From SIG710 sp045596925 (GTDB taxonomy: Bacteria; Bacillota; Clostridia; Oscillospirales; CAG-272), in the NCBI GenBank assembly GCA_045596925.1, contig JAZODH010000093.1:1-20483 (forward strand): a stretch of DNA of 20,483 nucleotides. The letters are read 5' to 3'. Below the pieces are notes generated by a model. The model made no database searches. It was not told where the DNA came from and was given only the letters and a program-made list of their open reading frames with translations. This document shows, one piece after another, positions 1 to 8,552 of this stretch (position 1 is the stretch's first letter; every line of letters starts with the position of its first letter). A program made the translations under genes and the position numbers.

Positions 1-68
1 GCCGCAAAGCCCAGCGCCATGTAGCCCAGCACGCTGTCGCGGTCGCCTATAACTGCGATCTTATACAT
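1..68 (-). CDS. ntpG: V-type ATPase subunit F (NtpG-type), N-terminal fragment
   Basis: The first 22 residues are visible (MYKIAVIGDRDSVLGYMALG...), and the gene runs off the left edge of the window. The KIAVIGDRDSVLG start is typical of the small F subunit of V/A-type ATPases, the central-stalk protein that binds subunit D inside the A3B3 head. The ATG at 68-66 overlaps the end of the subunit C gene by 8 bases (stop codon at 63-61), which points to translational coupling. In E. hirae nomenclature this subunit is NtpG, and the catalytic A and B genes and D normally follow. They would lie beyond the left edge, which is inference. Confidence 0.85.
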   Translation of the reverse strand, partial: MYKIAVIGDRDSVLGYMALGFA

Positions 69-1086
69 AGCTGCCCCTCACTCTCTGCGCGATCTTTTCG
101 GATGAAAGTCCCGCCGCCTTGCCCGCCAGAATTATGCGGACGTTTTTGATCTCATATTCAAGCTTGCACAGAAATGCAAGCACGATCGGGATACCAAAAG
201 GAATATATCTTGTCTCTTGAAGCTTTTCCTCGATGTGACTGTCGCAAACGTTCTCGAAGCCCTCTTTCCCGCCGCCAAGTGCCTCGGATATGCGGGGATA
301 CCTGAGTGAAATAAGGTCGGAGAACTTACCGAGCAGCTCGGAAGCATCCTGCGCCTCCTCCGACAAAACAACACCCTTCATCGCATCGACGCCAATATAT
401 CCGCCGTCGATCAGAGCCTCCGAGATCAGAGACTCGGTCAAGCCGTTTCTGCCCATTCCTATAATGCGGACGAGCATCATTGCGTTGGTCATATCGATCT
501 TAGTCTTGACGAAATCAACGGTAAAGCCGTCGCCTGTTTCCTCTGCCATATCAAGCATATCGGCAAAGCACGCGCGGTCAAGGGGAAGGTCGATCTTCAG
601 GGGATCACAGGTGGTGGCGTACTCGGTCATAGCCTTCCGGGCAGCCTCCGCAAGATTTTTTGACAGAGGGGAAAAGTCTCCATCCTCTGCCATCTCTCCG
701 TACCGCTGTACGGGAAGGCTTCCCACGTTGAAAAGCAGATCGGAGAAATCAATTCCGTGAGGAATACAGCGCAGTGCCGCCTTTATGTTGGCGCAGTCGT
801 AGGGAAGTCGGATGATCGAAGTAATCTGACGGCCTCCCTCATCGCTCTCAACAATATCAAGAGCATCCTTCAGCCTTTGGATGAGCACCGCATCCAGGCG
901 GTCGGGATCCTTTGCCTCCTCAAGCGAGCCAAGGATACCGCCCTCAAGTGCCGCCGCGGCCGCAGACTCCGCATCCTGTGCGTTTATCATGCGCCCGATC
1001 ATCTCTCTGCCCGGCATACCTGCCTCAATGGCGCGGACACGGGCGGAGATATACATATATTCGGTCGATTTGTCCTTTATACTCAT
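61..1086 (-). CDS. ntpC: V-type ATPase subunit C (NtpC)
   Basis: This 341-residue protein has the usual length for subunit C (V0 subunit d family), the funnel-shaped protein that joins the central stalk to the membrane K ring. The N-terminus (YISARVRAIEAGM) and the all-helical, acidic composition fit the family. Identification also rests on position, between E and F as in the ntpFIKECGABD order. The ATG at 1086-1084 has only a weak upstream SD (AGAAAG), and the gap from the E gene is 39 bases. The stop codon overlaps the start of subunit F. I see no frameshift or missing segment. Confidence 0.9.
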   Translation of the reverse strand: MSIKDKSTEYMYISARVRAIEAGMPGREMIGRMINAQDAESAAAAALEGGILGSLEEAKDPDRLDAVLIQRLKDALDIVESDEGGRQITSIIRLPYDCANIKAALRCIPHGIDFSDLLFNVGSLPVQRYGEMAEDGDFSPLSKNLAEAARKAMTEYATTCDPLKIDLPLDRACFADMLDMAEETGDGFTVDFVKTKIDMTNAMMLVRIIGMGRNGLTESLISEALIDGGYIGVDAMKGVVLSEEAQDASELLGKFSDLISLRYPRISEALGGGKEGFENVCDSHIEEKLQETRYIPFGIPIVLAFLCKLEYEIKNVRIILAGKAAGLSSEKIAQRVRGSYV

Positions 1087-1125
1087 TTTTATCAGCTTTC
1101 TTTTGAATTTTTGGGGGATCGGGGA

Positions 1126-1788
1126 TTAACCGAACAATATCCTTGCAACGTCCCCTTCAAGCCGCTCTTTTGCGGACTCGATCAGCGCCTCGACCGAGCA
1201 GTTGATGTCCAGGTCGCCTATGCGAATGATCATTCCGCCCTCGATCTTAGCCGTCTCTACCGAAACGCCCGCACGTTCAAGAAGGTGCGACACGGGTTTT
1301 CCTGCCGCCATCTTCTTTGCCGCAGGGATTATTTTCGTACCTGCGCGCATAATATCCTCCTGGGAGAGAAGAACGTCAACGGGAGCTTCATTGCTCTCCT
1401 CGCCGTACAGCTCACGGTTCGTCTTCTCGATATCAAGCTGTGATGACAGAGCGGAAACGAGCAGCTTTGCCAAAAACTCGATATACTGTTCGTCGGGAAG
1501 TGAAAGGATCTCCTTTTTCGCCGTTTCGAAGGCAAGGTCCGCGGCATGGCTTTTTGCTTGCGCGATTATATTCCGCTTTTCAAGTGCCGCGCCCGATTTT
1601 GCTCTTGAGATAAGGCTCTCCGCCTCACGGTGGGCGGCAACGTCAAGTTCAGCCTTAATGTTATCCGCATCACCGCTTGCGCGCAAAATTATCTCGTTGC
1701 ACTTTTTCTGGGCGTCCTCGATCATGCGAGCGGCGTCAAGCTGAGCCTCGGCTATGATTTTGTCTTTTATCTTATCAAGACCGGTCAT
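1126..1788 (-). CDS. ntpE: V-type ATPase subunit E (NtpE)
   Basis: This 220-residue peripheral-stalk subunit has a long Ala/Glu/Lys-rich helix over about residues 1-100, the part that coils with the G/H-like subunit. A compact C-terminal domain follows, with the family-typical segment GGMIIRIGDLDINCS near residues 184-198, which contacts subunit B. The start ATG (1788-1786) follows GGAG at nine bases. The K gene ends 25 bases upstream. The stalk acts as the stator that holds the A3B3 head against the rotating ring. Length and domain order are normal, so this is a confident call. Confidence 0.92.
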   Translation of the reverse strand: MTGLDKIKDKIIAEAQLDAARMIEDAQKKCNEIILRASGDADNIKAELDVAAHREAESLISRAKSGAALEKRNIIAQAKSHAADLAFETAKKEILSLPDEQYIEFLAKLLVSALSSQLDIEKTNRELYGEESNEAPVDVLLSQEDIMRAGTKIIPAAKKMAAGKPVSHLLERAGVSVETAKIEGGMIIRIGDLDINCSVEALIESAKERLEGDVARILFG

Positions 1789-1813
1789 TTATAAAATCTC
1801 CGTTACGTACAGA

Positions 1814-2296
1814 TTAAACTGTGTAGAAAAGAATGGGAAGAAGGGAAACGAGAAGCGCGAAGATAGCGTAGGTCTCAACCAGCGCGGAAGCTGTAATTGC
1901 CTTACCTACCTCGTCGGGACGCTTTGCGATAAGATTGATACCTGCAGCCGCAACCTTTGCCTGATGGATAGCGGAGAAGTATCCCACAACCGCGATAGGC
2001 AGAGAAGCCATGAGGAAGTAACCGCCCTGAGCCACGGTCAGAGTAGCGGGCTCACCGAACAGACCTATCTTCATGATGATAAGGAACGCTGTGATAAGAC
2101 CGTAGATACCCTGTGTTCCGGGGAGAGCCTGCAAAAGCAGAGCCTTACCGAACTTGGAGGGGTCTTCCGTGAGAAGTCCCGCAGATGCCTGTCCTACGAT
2201 ACCAACACCCTTGGCAGAGCCCATGCCCGAGAAGATGGCAGCAACCGCTGCGCCGATGATTGCGATATTGTTTCCGCTGAATATTTCCTTAAACAT
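1814..2296 (-). CDS. ntpK: V-type ATPase proteolipid subunit K, Na+-site residues present
   Basis: This 160-residue membrane protein has four hydrophobic helices and is the double-hairpin rotor-ring subunit. It contains LPGTQGIYG (residues 58-66), Gln112 in the third helix and Glu141 in VETYAI. Leu58, Thr61, Gln62, Gln112 and Glu141 align with the sodium-liganding set of E. hirae NtpK (L61, T64, Q65, Q110, E139). That the ring carries Na+ rather than H+ is inferred from those residues. The start ATG has an excellent SD (AAGGAGA). The gene lies 15 bases after the I subunit, whose end overlaps this ribosome site region. Confidence 0.95.
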   Translation of the reverse strand: MFKEIFSGNNIAIIGAAVAAIFSGMGSAKGVGIVGQASAGLLTEDPSKFGKALLLQALPGTQGIYGLITAFLIIMKIGLFGEPATLTVAQGGYFLMASLPIAVVGYFSAIHQAKVAAAGINLIAKRPDEVGKAITASALVETYAIFALLVSLLPILFYTV

Positions 2297-2311
2297 AACT
2301 TTTTTCTCCTT

Positions 2312-4243
2312 TTATTTGTCTGTTGTATATTTGTCCGAGGGTTTCAGGGGTGCAAAGGGCACGCCGCCGTCCTCGAAAAACTTACCGAAAAATTCGATAT
2401 ACTGAAGTCTGCTGGTGTGAACGAAGGTACCAAGCACGTTGATGGCAAGATTGAGCAGGTGACCGACCGTGAAGATCAGAACCATCATAATAAATCCGAC
2501 CACGCTTGGACCGCCCATGGTGCTCATGGTGTTGACCACCTGACCGATAACGCTTGCCGCCAGTCCGAGCGCCAATATTCTTGAATAGGACAGCAGGTCT
2601 GCGGCATAGTTGATCGTACCGTAAAGACTGCCCACGCCCTTGAATATTTTCATGATAAATGATTTTTCATGCCGTCCCTGGGTGACAATAAGGGAAAGAG
2701 CACCGCAAAGCGCCACGTATTTTCCCCAAGGGAAGACGAAAGTAAGTCCAAGTCCCGCAAAAAATAGCCACCAGGTGGGAATATCGCATATAGCGTCAAC
2801 CCACTGTCCTTTTTTGCAGAGCACGTAGAACTGAACCGCCATACCCGCCACCATGTGGACCGCGCCCGTACCCAAGGAAATTATGAGGAATCCCATAGGA
2901 TCCTGGATCGGGTCAAGTATCACCGCCAAATTCACGTTTGCGGTGGCACCCTCAATGCCCATCATGTTCTCCATGAACGCCTGCGGAATATTTCCGAAGT
3001 ACGCACCGAACAGTATACCGCCGATGATACAGAAGATTCCGCAATAGCCGAACATTGCAAGGAAGTTTCTCATTCCCTCACGGGGATTGAGAAGCAAAAT
3101 TCCTCCGAAGCACGCCACCACCAGAATCGCACCGTAGCCCACGTCCGCGAACATGAGACCGAAGATAATAACGTAGAACAAGCTCATTATCACCGTAGGA
3201 TCATAGGTGCCGTACTTGGGGTAAGCGTACATTCCCATCACCCACTCAAAGCTGCGGGAAATAGGATTGTTTTTCAGTAATACCGGAGGCTCGTCTCCCT
3301 CGTCGGGATCGGTCATCTCAAAAGCGCACTCGAATTTTGAGAGCAACGCCTCCACTCGCTCACACCGTCCCTCGGGAACCCATCCGCAAAGCACCGTACA
3401 GTTCTCTGTTCCAACGAGTCGCATCTTCGCCTCGGTTCTGCGCGCCTCCGTGACCAGCAGATCGTAATAACACTCAAGCAGGTCCGTATCCTTGGCGATC
3501 TCGCCGAGCCTGTCCTCTATCTTCTCAAGCCGCACCTCCGTGCGCCTTATCGCGTCTTTTACCCGCGATGATTCTTCCTTGGGCGTTCCCTTTTCGTCAA
3601 AGGACACCCTGATAAATCCAAGTCCCGCCAATCCTCGCATGATCTCGGACTCGCTTGCAAGCAGGTAGGTAACGGACACCAGCATTGTAGTTCCGTCGTC
3701 CTTCACCGTTTCAACGTAAGTGCCCTCCTGCGCTACTGCCTCGTCTATCCGGGACAGCGGTGTACCGCCCGGGAAAGATCCGAGCACGATCCCTGTTTTG
3801 TCCGTTCCCGAACATTCAAGCGGAAGATCGTAACCCAGCCACGCTTCAAGGGCAATGAGCTTCGTCCGAAGAGTCGCCAGCTCGGCGGTATACTTGGCCT
3901 TCTCGCCGCCGAGAGCCATCACCTCTCCTACGCACTCCTCGGCCCGCTTGTGGCTTCCTGCCTTTCCGAAGGCGTCCATGTCAAACCGTATGGGTTGGGC
4001 AGACAGTCCTTTTTTCTTTCCGTATTTTCGCAGGGCGGAAAGAGCGGAATCGGCAGTTTGAATTTTTCTTTCAAGCTCTGTCCTCTTGCCCTGCAGGTCG
4101 GTGAATACGGGAGACAGCTCTCCTTCCTCATCCGTCTCCTGCCTCAGCTCCACGGCACGCAGGCGCATCAGTCTTGACAGGAGTGCGTCCGTATCCCGTT
4201 TATGAGCAAGGACAGTCAGCTTTTTCATTTTGCTAACCGACAT
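2312..4243 (-). CDS. ntpI: V-type ATPase subunit I (stator, a-subunit type)
   Basis: This 643-residue protein has a cytoplasmic half (about 1-330) with heptad-rich coiled coils and a membrane half with roughly seven to eight hydrophobic segments. The motif SYSRILALGLA places the essential ion-channel arginine at Arg555, and the family signature GLMFADVGYG lies just after the first membrane helix. The first ATG (MSVSKMKKLTVLAHKRD) was chosen over an internal Met because family members start with a similar short lead before MKK. Subunit I anchors the peripheral stalks and forms the ion half-channels against the K ring. Length is normal and I see no disruption. Confidence 0.94.
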   Translation of the reverse strand: MSVSKMKKLTVLAHKRDTDALLSRLMRLRAVELRQETDEEGELSPVFTDLQGKRTELERKIQTADSALSALRKYGKKKGLSAQPIRFDMDAFGKAGSHKRAEECVGEVMALGGEKAKYTAELATLRTKLIALEAWLGYDLPLECSGTDKTGIVLGSFPGGTPLSRIDEAVAQEGTYVETVKDDGTTMLVSVTYLLASESEIMRGLAGLGFIRVSFDEKGTPKEESSRVKDAIRRTEVRLEKIEDRLGEIAKDTDLLECYYDLLVTEARRTEAKMRLVGTENCTVLCGWVPEGRCERVEALLSKFECAFEMTDPDEGDEPPVLLKNNPISRSFEWVMGMYAYPKYGTYDPTVIMSLFYVIIFGLMFADVGYGAILVVACFGGILLLNPREGMRNFLAMFGYCGIFCIIGGILFGAYFGNIPQAFMENMMGIEGATANVNLAVILDPIQDPMGFLIISLGTGAVHMVAGMAVQFYVLCKKGQWVDAICDIPTWWLFFAGLGLTFVFPWGKYVALCGALSLIVTQGRHEKSFIMKIFKGVGSLYGTINYAADLLSYSRILALGLAASVIGQVVNTMSTMGGPSVVGFIMMVLIFTVGHLLNLAINVLGTFVHTSRLQYIEFFGKFFEDGGVPFAPLKPSDKYTTDK

Positions 4244-4267
4244 TTTTATCCGTGCCTTTCTTGTGTT

Positions 4268-4582
4268 TTAGATCTCGGTCACTTCCGAAATGATCAGCTT
4301 TACGGCGTCCTTCATATTCTCCAGCGCCGTTTGAGTGATATTCTCTGCATCATCCGTTGCCGCCGCGCGATTTTTCTCGGTCAGATCCTCCGACTTTTTG
4401 CGCATTGCCGCAAGATCGCTCTCAAGAGCCTTGCGGGCGTCGTCCTTGACGTTTGCCCGAAGCTCGTCTGCCTGCTGCTCAGCCTCGGCTATCATGCTCC
4501 TCGCGCGAGCCGCGGCATCCGCGCGGATCTGCTCGGCCTTTTCCTCCGTCTCCTTTATCTGACGGATCGCTTCCTTTGACAT
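4268..4582 (-). CDS. ntpF: V-type ATPase peripheral-stalk subunit (NtpF / G-H type)
   Basis: This 104-residue protein is almost entirely a charged Ala/Glu/Lys/Arg helix without Pro or Gly breaks, typical of the G (bacterial H/NtpF) stalk subunit that pairs with subunit E. It is the first gene of the operon, as ntpF is in E. hirae. The start ATG is preceded by AAAGGAGG at seven bases, a near-perfect SD. The I gene begins 24 bases downstream. The sequence is low in complexity, so the call depends on the operon position as much as on similarity. Confidence 0.88.
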   Translation of the reverse strand: MSKEAIRQIKETEEKAEQIRADAAARARSMIAEAEQQADELRANVKDDARKALESDLAAMRKKSEDLTEKNRAAATDDAENITQTALENMKDAVKLIISEVTEI

Positions 4583-4631
4583 TTTACGCCTCCTTTGCGT
4601 GGTGTAAAATAATTATAACCAATACAAAGAC

Positions 4632-4660
4632 ATTTTACCATATTTTGCTCGAATTTGCAA
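4632..4660 (-). promoter_or_regulatory. Promoter of the V-ATPase operon
   Basis: On the minus strand, TTGCAA (4660-4655), a 17-base spacer and TAAAAT (4637-4632) form a sigma-A type promoter. TATGG lies immediately upstream of the -10, an extended -10. A second TATAAT closer to the gene lacks a good -35. The leader to the ntpF start would be about 45 bases. Confidence 0.7.
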
Positions 4661-4821
4661 GGATTTTTTGTTGATTTTTGGCTCTTTTTTATTATTTGTT
4701 TTCCCTTTTCGTTAACGTTGAGTTGATATTCGCGTTGTATGATGTAACGGTAAAATGGGAAGTTTGCCCAAATCAAGGTCGCTCAAAGCCGACCAAGAAA
4801 ATTTATGAAAGAGAGATCTTT

Positions 4822-7785
4822 ATGCTTACACTCAAAAAAATCGTAAAGCAGTACCCCGCAGGCGATACGACAGTCGATGCGCTGAGAGGTATCGACATCG
4901 AGTTCAGGAAAAGTGAATTCGTTGCTATTCTCGGCCCTTCCGGCTGCGGAAAGACCACCCTGCTCAACATCGTGGGCGGTCTTGACAAGTATACCGAAGG
5001 CGACCTTGTAATAAACGGCGTATCCACAAAGCAGTACAAGGACTCAGACTGGGACACCTATCGAAACCACTCTATCGGCTTCGTGTTCCAAAGCTACAAC
5101 CTTATCCCTCACCAGACGGTTCTTGCAAATGTGGAGCTTGCTTTGACCCTCTCGGGCGTCTCGAAGGCCGAGAGAAGAAAGCGCGCAAAGGAAGCCCTTG
5201 AGCGTGTGGGTCTGGGCGACCAGCTAACTAAGCGCCCCAATCAGATGTCGGGCGGCCAGATGCAGAGAGTTGCCATTGCCCGCGCACTTGTAAACGACCC
5301 CGAGATAATCCTTGCCGACGAGCCTACGGGTGCTCTTGACAGCCAGACCAGCGTTCAGATAATGGAGCTTCTCAAGGAAATTTCCCGTGATAAGCTCATT
5401 ATCATGGTAACTCACAACCCCGACCTGGCAGAGCAGTACGCCACAAGAACCGTAAAGCTCATCGACGGCAAGATCGTTGAAGACAGCGCGCCCTACAGCG
5501 GCGGCACGGTTGAGTTTGAATCAAAAGAGTGTAAGAAAAACAAAAAGAAGGAAAGCAAGGAAAAGAAGGCACAAATGTCCTTTTTCACCGCCCTTTCTCT
5601 GTCCCTCAACAATCTTCTCACCAAGAAGACCAGAACCATTCTGACCAGCTTCGCCGGCTCTATCGGCATCATCGGTATCGCGCTTATCCTGTCGGTATCC
5701 TACGGCGTCAAGGCCTACATCGACCAGGTGCAAAAGGACACTCTGGCAAGCTACCCCATCACCCTCCAGCACGAGACAGTCGATATGGCGGAGCTTGTTA
5801 TGTCGGTGGCGGGCACCACGGGCGGCACGGGCGCGGACGGTGAGCCTCACGAGCTTGACCGGGTATATGCCAACAATATGCTCTACGAGCTGATGAACAA
5901 GATGAACAATCTTGAGACAGAAAAGAACGACCTTAAGTCCTTCAAGAAATATCTTGAGAGCGACGAGCGCTTTGACGAGTTCGTTTCGGGCGTTCAGTAC
6001 TCCTACGACCTTAACATGAACGTCTTCACAAAGGACAGCGACGGCAAAATAATCCGCGGAACCTTTGAGGAGCTGATGGACACCATCTACGGTCAGGAAA
6101 TGACCGCGCTCATGCAGTCAAATCCCATGATGGCAAGCTTTTCCGTATGGCAGGAGCTTCTCTCGGACAAGGACGGCGGGCTTATCACACCCCTGCTCCA
6201 CGAGCAGTACGACGTGATCTACGGCGACTGGCCCAAGGCTTATAACGAAATAGTTCTCGTTGTCGACAAAAACAACGAGATAACCGATATCACTCTCTAT
6301 CAGCTCGGTCTAAAAACCGCCGAAGAGCTGAAGGCTCACCTTGAGACCATGCAGAAGGGCGAGGATTTCGACCTTTCTCAGGACTCAAGCTGGAGCTACG
6401 AGGATATCTGCGCAAAGGAATTCAAGCTGGTGCTCTCTCCCGACCTTTTCCAGAAGCAGTCAAGCGGTGCTTTCGTTGACCTGAGCGCCACCGACGCAGG
6501 TCTTGACTTCCTCTATCACAACGAAAAGGCCGTGACACTTAAGATCACGGGTATCATCCGTCCCAACGACGACGCAGTCTCCAATATGATATCAGGCTCC
6601 ATCGGCTACACAAAGGCCCTGACCGAGCACGTAATAAACGAAACGGCAAAGCGCGACATAATCACGGAGCAGCTCGCAGACCCCGCAACAGACGTATTCA
6701 CAGGTCTTCCCTTTAAAACGGGTGAAGAAGTCGAGCCTACCCCCGCAGAAAAGGCGGCCGCCTTTGCCGAATACGCAAAGACCCTGGACAGCACGATGAA
6801 GGCCACCTTCTACCGCGCAATGAAATCCGAGCCGTCCGCCCAGTATCTTATGCAGGCACTGGGAGCTGCCATGATGCAGATGACCGACGAGCAGAAGGAT
6901 GCCACACTTATCGCCGCCATCTCCGCGCAGATGAACGTTGACGCCGAACAGGTGCAGAGCTATATCGCGTCGATGACCAAGGAGGAAAAGGACGGCTATC
7001 TGGCGCAGATCCTCACCGCTACCATCAGAGAGCAGTACAAGAACGAGGTCCTGTCGGCTATCGAAATGATGCCCGATGCCCAGCTTGCCATGGCGTTTGA
7101 CGCCGAGCCTATCACCGAGGAGCAGTACACCTTCCTCTACGACACCTTTATGCCCGCAACGGTCTCTGAGTCCACATATGAGGAAAATCTCATGCTTCTG
7201 GGCTACGTTGACATCGACTCACCATCGGTTATCAGCATTTTCGCCAACACCTTTGAGGACAAGGACGAGATCGCCACACTCATCAACGAATACAACAAAG
7301 ACAAGAGCGACGAGGAGCAGATCTCTTACACCGACTACGTTGCCCTTCTTATGTCCTCTGTCACTACAATAATTGACGCTATTTCCTACGTTCTCATTGC
7401 GTTCGTTGCAATCTCTCTGGTGGTGTCCTCTATCATGATCGGAATCATCACCTACATCTCGGTACTCGAACGTACGAAGGAGATCGGAATCCTGCGTTCC
7501 ATCGGTGCCTCCAAGAAGGACATCTCCCGCGTGTTCAACGCCGAGACCCTTATCGTGGGATTTGGAGCAGGTGCCATCGGTATCGTTATCACCTACGTCT
7601 TTGACGCTATCATCACCGCGATCCTGCACGCATTGACGGGCATAAACACTCTGAATGCTATCCTGTTGCCCGAATACGCGTTGATCCTCGTGGGCATCAG
7701 TATGTTCCTGACGTTCGTGGCAGGACTTATACCCTCGGGAATCGCTGCAAAGAAGGATCCCGTCGTGGCTCTGAGAACAGAGTAA
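4822..7785 (+). CDS. ABC transporter ATPase-permease fusion (MacB/FtsX-like, large extracytoplasmic domain)
   Basis: This 987-residue protein has an N-terminal ABC ATPase (about 1-225) with Walker A GPSGCGKT (38-45), Q-loop Gln90, signature MSGGQ (142-146), Walker B ILADEP with Glu167, and His198. A Lys-rich linker (235-250) leads to TM1 (about 271-297). An acidic, Met/Gln-rich extracytoplasmic domain of about 550 residues follows, then three helices at the C-terminus with the FtsX segment RTKEIGILRSIGASKKDIS. The one-plus-three helix layout fits the MacB/LolCDE-type mechanotransmission class. The in-frame TTG at 4678 was rejected, because ATG 4822 begins a canonical ATPase and has a purine-rich SD (AAAGAGAGA). 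The substrate is unknown. No partner gene is adjacent, and no convincing promoter was found. Confidence 0.93.
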   Translation: MLTLKKIVKQYPAGDTTVDALRGIDIEFRKSEFVAILGPSGCGKTTLLNIVGGLDKYTEGDLVINGVSTKQYKDSDWDTYRNHSIGFVFQSYNLIPHQTVLANVELALTLSGVSKAERRKRAKEALERVGLGDQLTKRPNQMSGGQMQRVAIARALVNDPEIILADEPTGALDSQTSVQIMELLKEISRDKLIIMVTHNPDLAEQYATRTVKLIDGKIVEDSAPYSGGTVEFESKECKKNKKKESKEKKAQMSFFTALSLSLNNLLTKKTRTILTSFAGSIGIIGIALILSVSYGVKAYIDQVQKDTLASYPITLQHETVDMAELVMSVAGTTGGTGADGEPHELDRVYANNMLYELMNKMNNLETEKNDLKSFKKYLESDERFDEFVSGVQYSYDLNMNVFTKDSDGKIIRGTFEELMDTIYGQEMTALMQSNPMMASFSVWQELLSDKDGGLITPLLHEQYDVIYGDWPKAYNEIVLVVDKNNEITDITLYQLGLKTAEELKAHLETMQKGEDFDLSQDSSWSYEDICAKEFKLVLSPDLFQKQSSGAFVDLSATDAGLDFLYHNEKAVTLKITGIIRPNDDAVSNMISGSIGYTKALTEHVINETAKRDIITEQLADPATDVFTGLPFKTGEEVEPTPAEKAAAFAEYAKTLDSTMKATFYRAMKSEPSAQYLMQALGAAMMQMTDEQKDATLIAAISAQMNVDAEQVQSYIASMTKEEKDGYLAQILTATIREQYKNEVLSAIEMMPDAQLAMAFDAEPITEEQYTFLYDTFMPATVSESTYEENLMLLGYVDIDSPSVISIFANTFEDKDEIATLINEYNKDKSDEEQISYTDYVALLMSSVTTIIDAISYVLIAFVAISLVVSSIMIGIITYISVLERTKEIGILRSIGASKKDISRVFNAETLIVGFGAGAIGIVITYVFDAIITAILHALTGINTLNAILLPEYALILVGISMFLTFVAGLIPSGIAAKKDPVVALRTE

Positions 7786-7807
7786 AAAATTCAGATAAAA
7801 AGCATTG

Positions 7808-7837
7808 ACCCCCGCCATCGGCGGGGGTTTGCGTTTT
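7808..7837 (+). terminator. Intrinsic terminator of the ABC transporter gene
   Basis: A perfect stem CCCCCGCC/GGCGGGGG (7809-7816 with 7820-7827) has a three-base loop ATC and is extended by one A-T pair. It is followed by TTTGCGTTTT. It sits 23 bases after the stop codon. Confidence 0.9.
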
Positions 7838-7847
7838 GGGTTTCAAT

Positions 7848-7902
7848 TACCCCTCTCCGTCACGATATAGCCGTAAGCCTCCCTCCGAGAGGGCGGCTTT
7901 GG
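7848..7902 (+). repeat. Degenerate copy of a dispersed clostridial intergenic repeat
   Basis: The stretch begins with CCCTCTCCGTCACG and ends with CTCCCTCCGAGAGGG followed by CGGCTTTGGG. CCCTCTC (7851-7857) pairs with GAGAGGG (7887-7893). The layout (CCCTC, GTCACG half-stem, CCGT half, CTCCCTC, GAGGG, TTTGGG) resembles a palindromic intergenic repeat I recall from many Clostridia. That recollection was not checked against a database. The inner stem is decayed here. No gene is visible from 7838 to 8050. Confidence 0.45.
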
Positions 7903-7959
7903 GTATAGATGCAGTGAGCTTTATAGAGAATAGATTTGCTTTCAGATTGCGCTGACAGA

Positions 7960-7987
7960 GAGCAAGGGTGATTTTTTGCCCTTGCTC
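7960..7987. repeat. Inverted repeat, 9-bp stem
   Basis: GAGCAAGGG (7960-7968) and CCCTTGCTC (7979-7987) form a perfect nine-base stem with loop TGATTTTTTG. No T-tract follows on either strand, so it does not look like a terminator. Confidence 0.6.
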
Positions 7988-8116
7988 GGGAATCGGAGTG
8001 ACCGAGTTCGAGCCTTAGCGAAAGGAATTGCGAAAAGCGCTTGACGCGTATGAGACAATTTCTTTTGCGCTCTGCGAGAACGAGGAAAGCGTTTCTTTTT
8101 TCTCTTTTTCGCCCGA

Positions 8117-8159
8117 TTTCTCTTTTTCTTCTTTGCGCCTCAAAGAAGAAAAAGAGAAA
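8117..8159. repeat. Long perfect hairpin of polypyrimidine/polypurine arms
   Basis: A 19-base pyrimidine-rich arm (8117-8135, only its last base a G) is exactly complementary to 8141-8159, with a five-base loop CGCCT. It is the first of three related TTTCTT/AAAGAA hairpins within about 230 bases. Open frames across it give only low-complexity Phe/Ser or Lys/Glu peptides and are not credible genes. Confidence 0.85.
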
Positions 8160-8211
8160 AATACACACGCGAATGAATTCTTAAGAAGAATCGATTATGG
8201 GGGTTATCCCG

Positions 8212-8242
8212 TTCTCATTTTCTTTGCAAAAGAAAATGAGAA
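8212..8242. repeat. Second hairpin of the same pyrimidine/purine type
   Basis: TTCTCATTTTCTTT (8212-8225) pairs with AAAGAAAATGAGAA (8229-8242) in a perfect 14-base stem with the loop GCA. It resembles the 8117 hairpin in composition but not base for base. Confidence 0.8.
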
Positions 8243-8316
8243 AAGGTGAAGTTAAGGCGAATGTGTTTGTTTTTGAGGATTCATTTACGTCGGAATTCTT
8301 TTGTCTACTTTCTCTT

Positions 8317-8341
8317 TTTCTTCTTTCGCGGAAAGAAGAAA
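8317..8341. repeat. Third pyrimidine/purine hairpin
   Basis: TTTCTTCTTTC (8317-8327) pairs with GAAAGAAGAAA (8331-8341), an 11-base stem with loop GCG. Outside it, GTCTAC (8303-8308) and GTAGAC (8357-8362) are also complementary, so the hairpin may be the core of a longer interrupted palindrome. Confidence 0.75.
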
Positions 8342-8386
8342 GTGAGATGGTTGAATGTAGACGGAAAGAGCAAAAAGAAGAAAGGC

Positions 8387-8442
8387 GCGCCACCGCAAGG
8401 GTGGCGCATCCCCATGCGCGAATTCGACAGTACCGAATTCGC
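8387..8442. repeat. Two adjacent GC-rich and GAATTC hairpins
   Basis: GCGCCACC (8387-8394) pairs with GGTGGCGC (8400-8407) over loop GCAAG. Ten bases later GCGAATTCG (8418-8426) pairs with CGAATTCGC (8434-8442) over a seven-base loop. Neither is followed by a T-tract. From 8443 to 8552 I see no gene or clear structure beyond a repeated AATCGTTCG. Confidence 0.65.
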
Positions 8443-8552
8443 TAGTCTTCATAGGTGGTGGGGTGTCGTAATCGTTCGTTTACCTGTTTCCCCATGGGTA
8501 TAAGACAAATCGTTCGATCTTTCTTGGTAGGGGTCTGTGAAAATCATTCGCC

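Noticed and set aside
4678..4821. N-terminal extension of the ABC transporter from TTG 4678
   Set aside because: No SD precedes it, the added 48 residues are not like a transporter lead, and ATG 4822 begins the canonical ATPase domain.
7860..8503. Several short frames with Phe/Ser- or Lys/Glu-rich products
   Set aside because: They arise from the polypyrimidine/polypurine hairpin arms and have no credible SD or domain.
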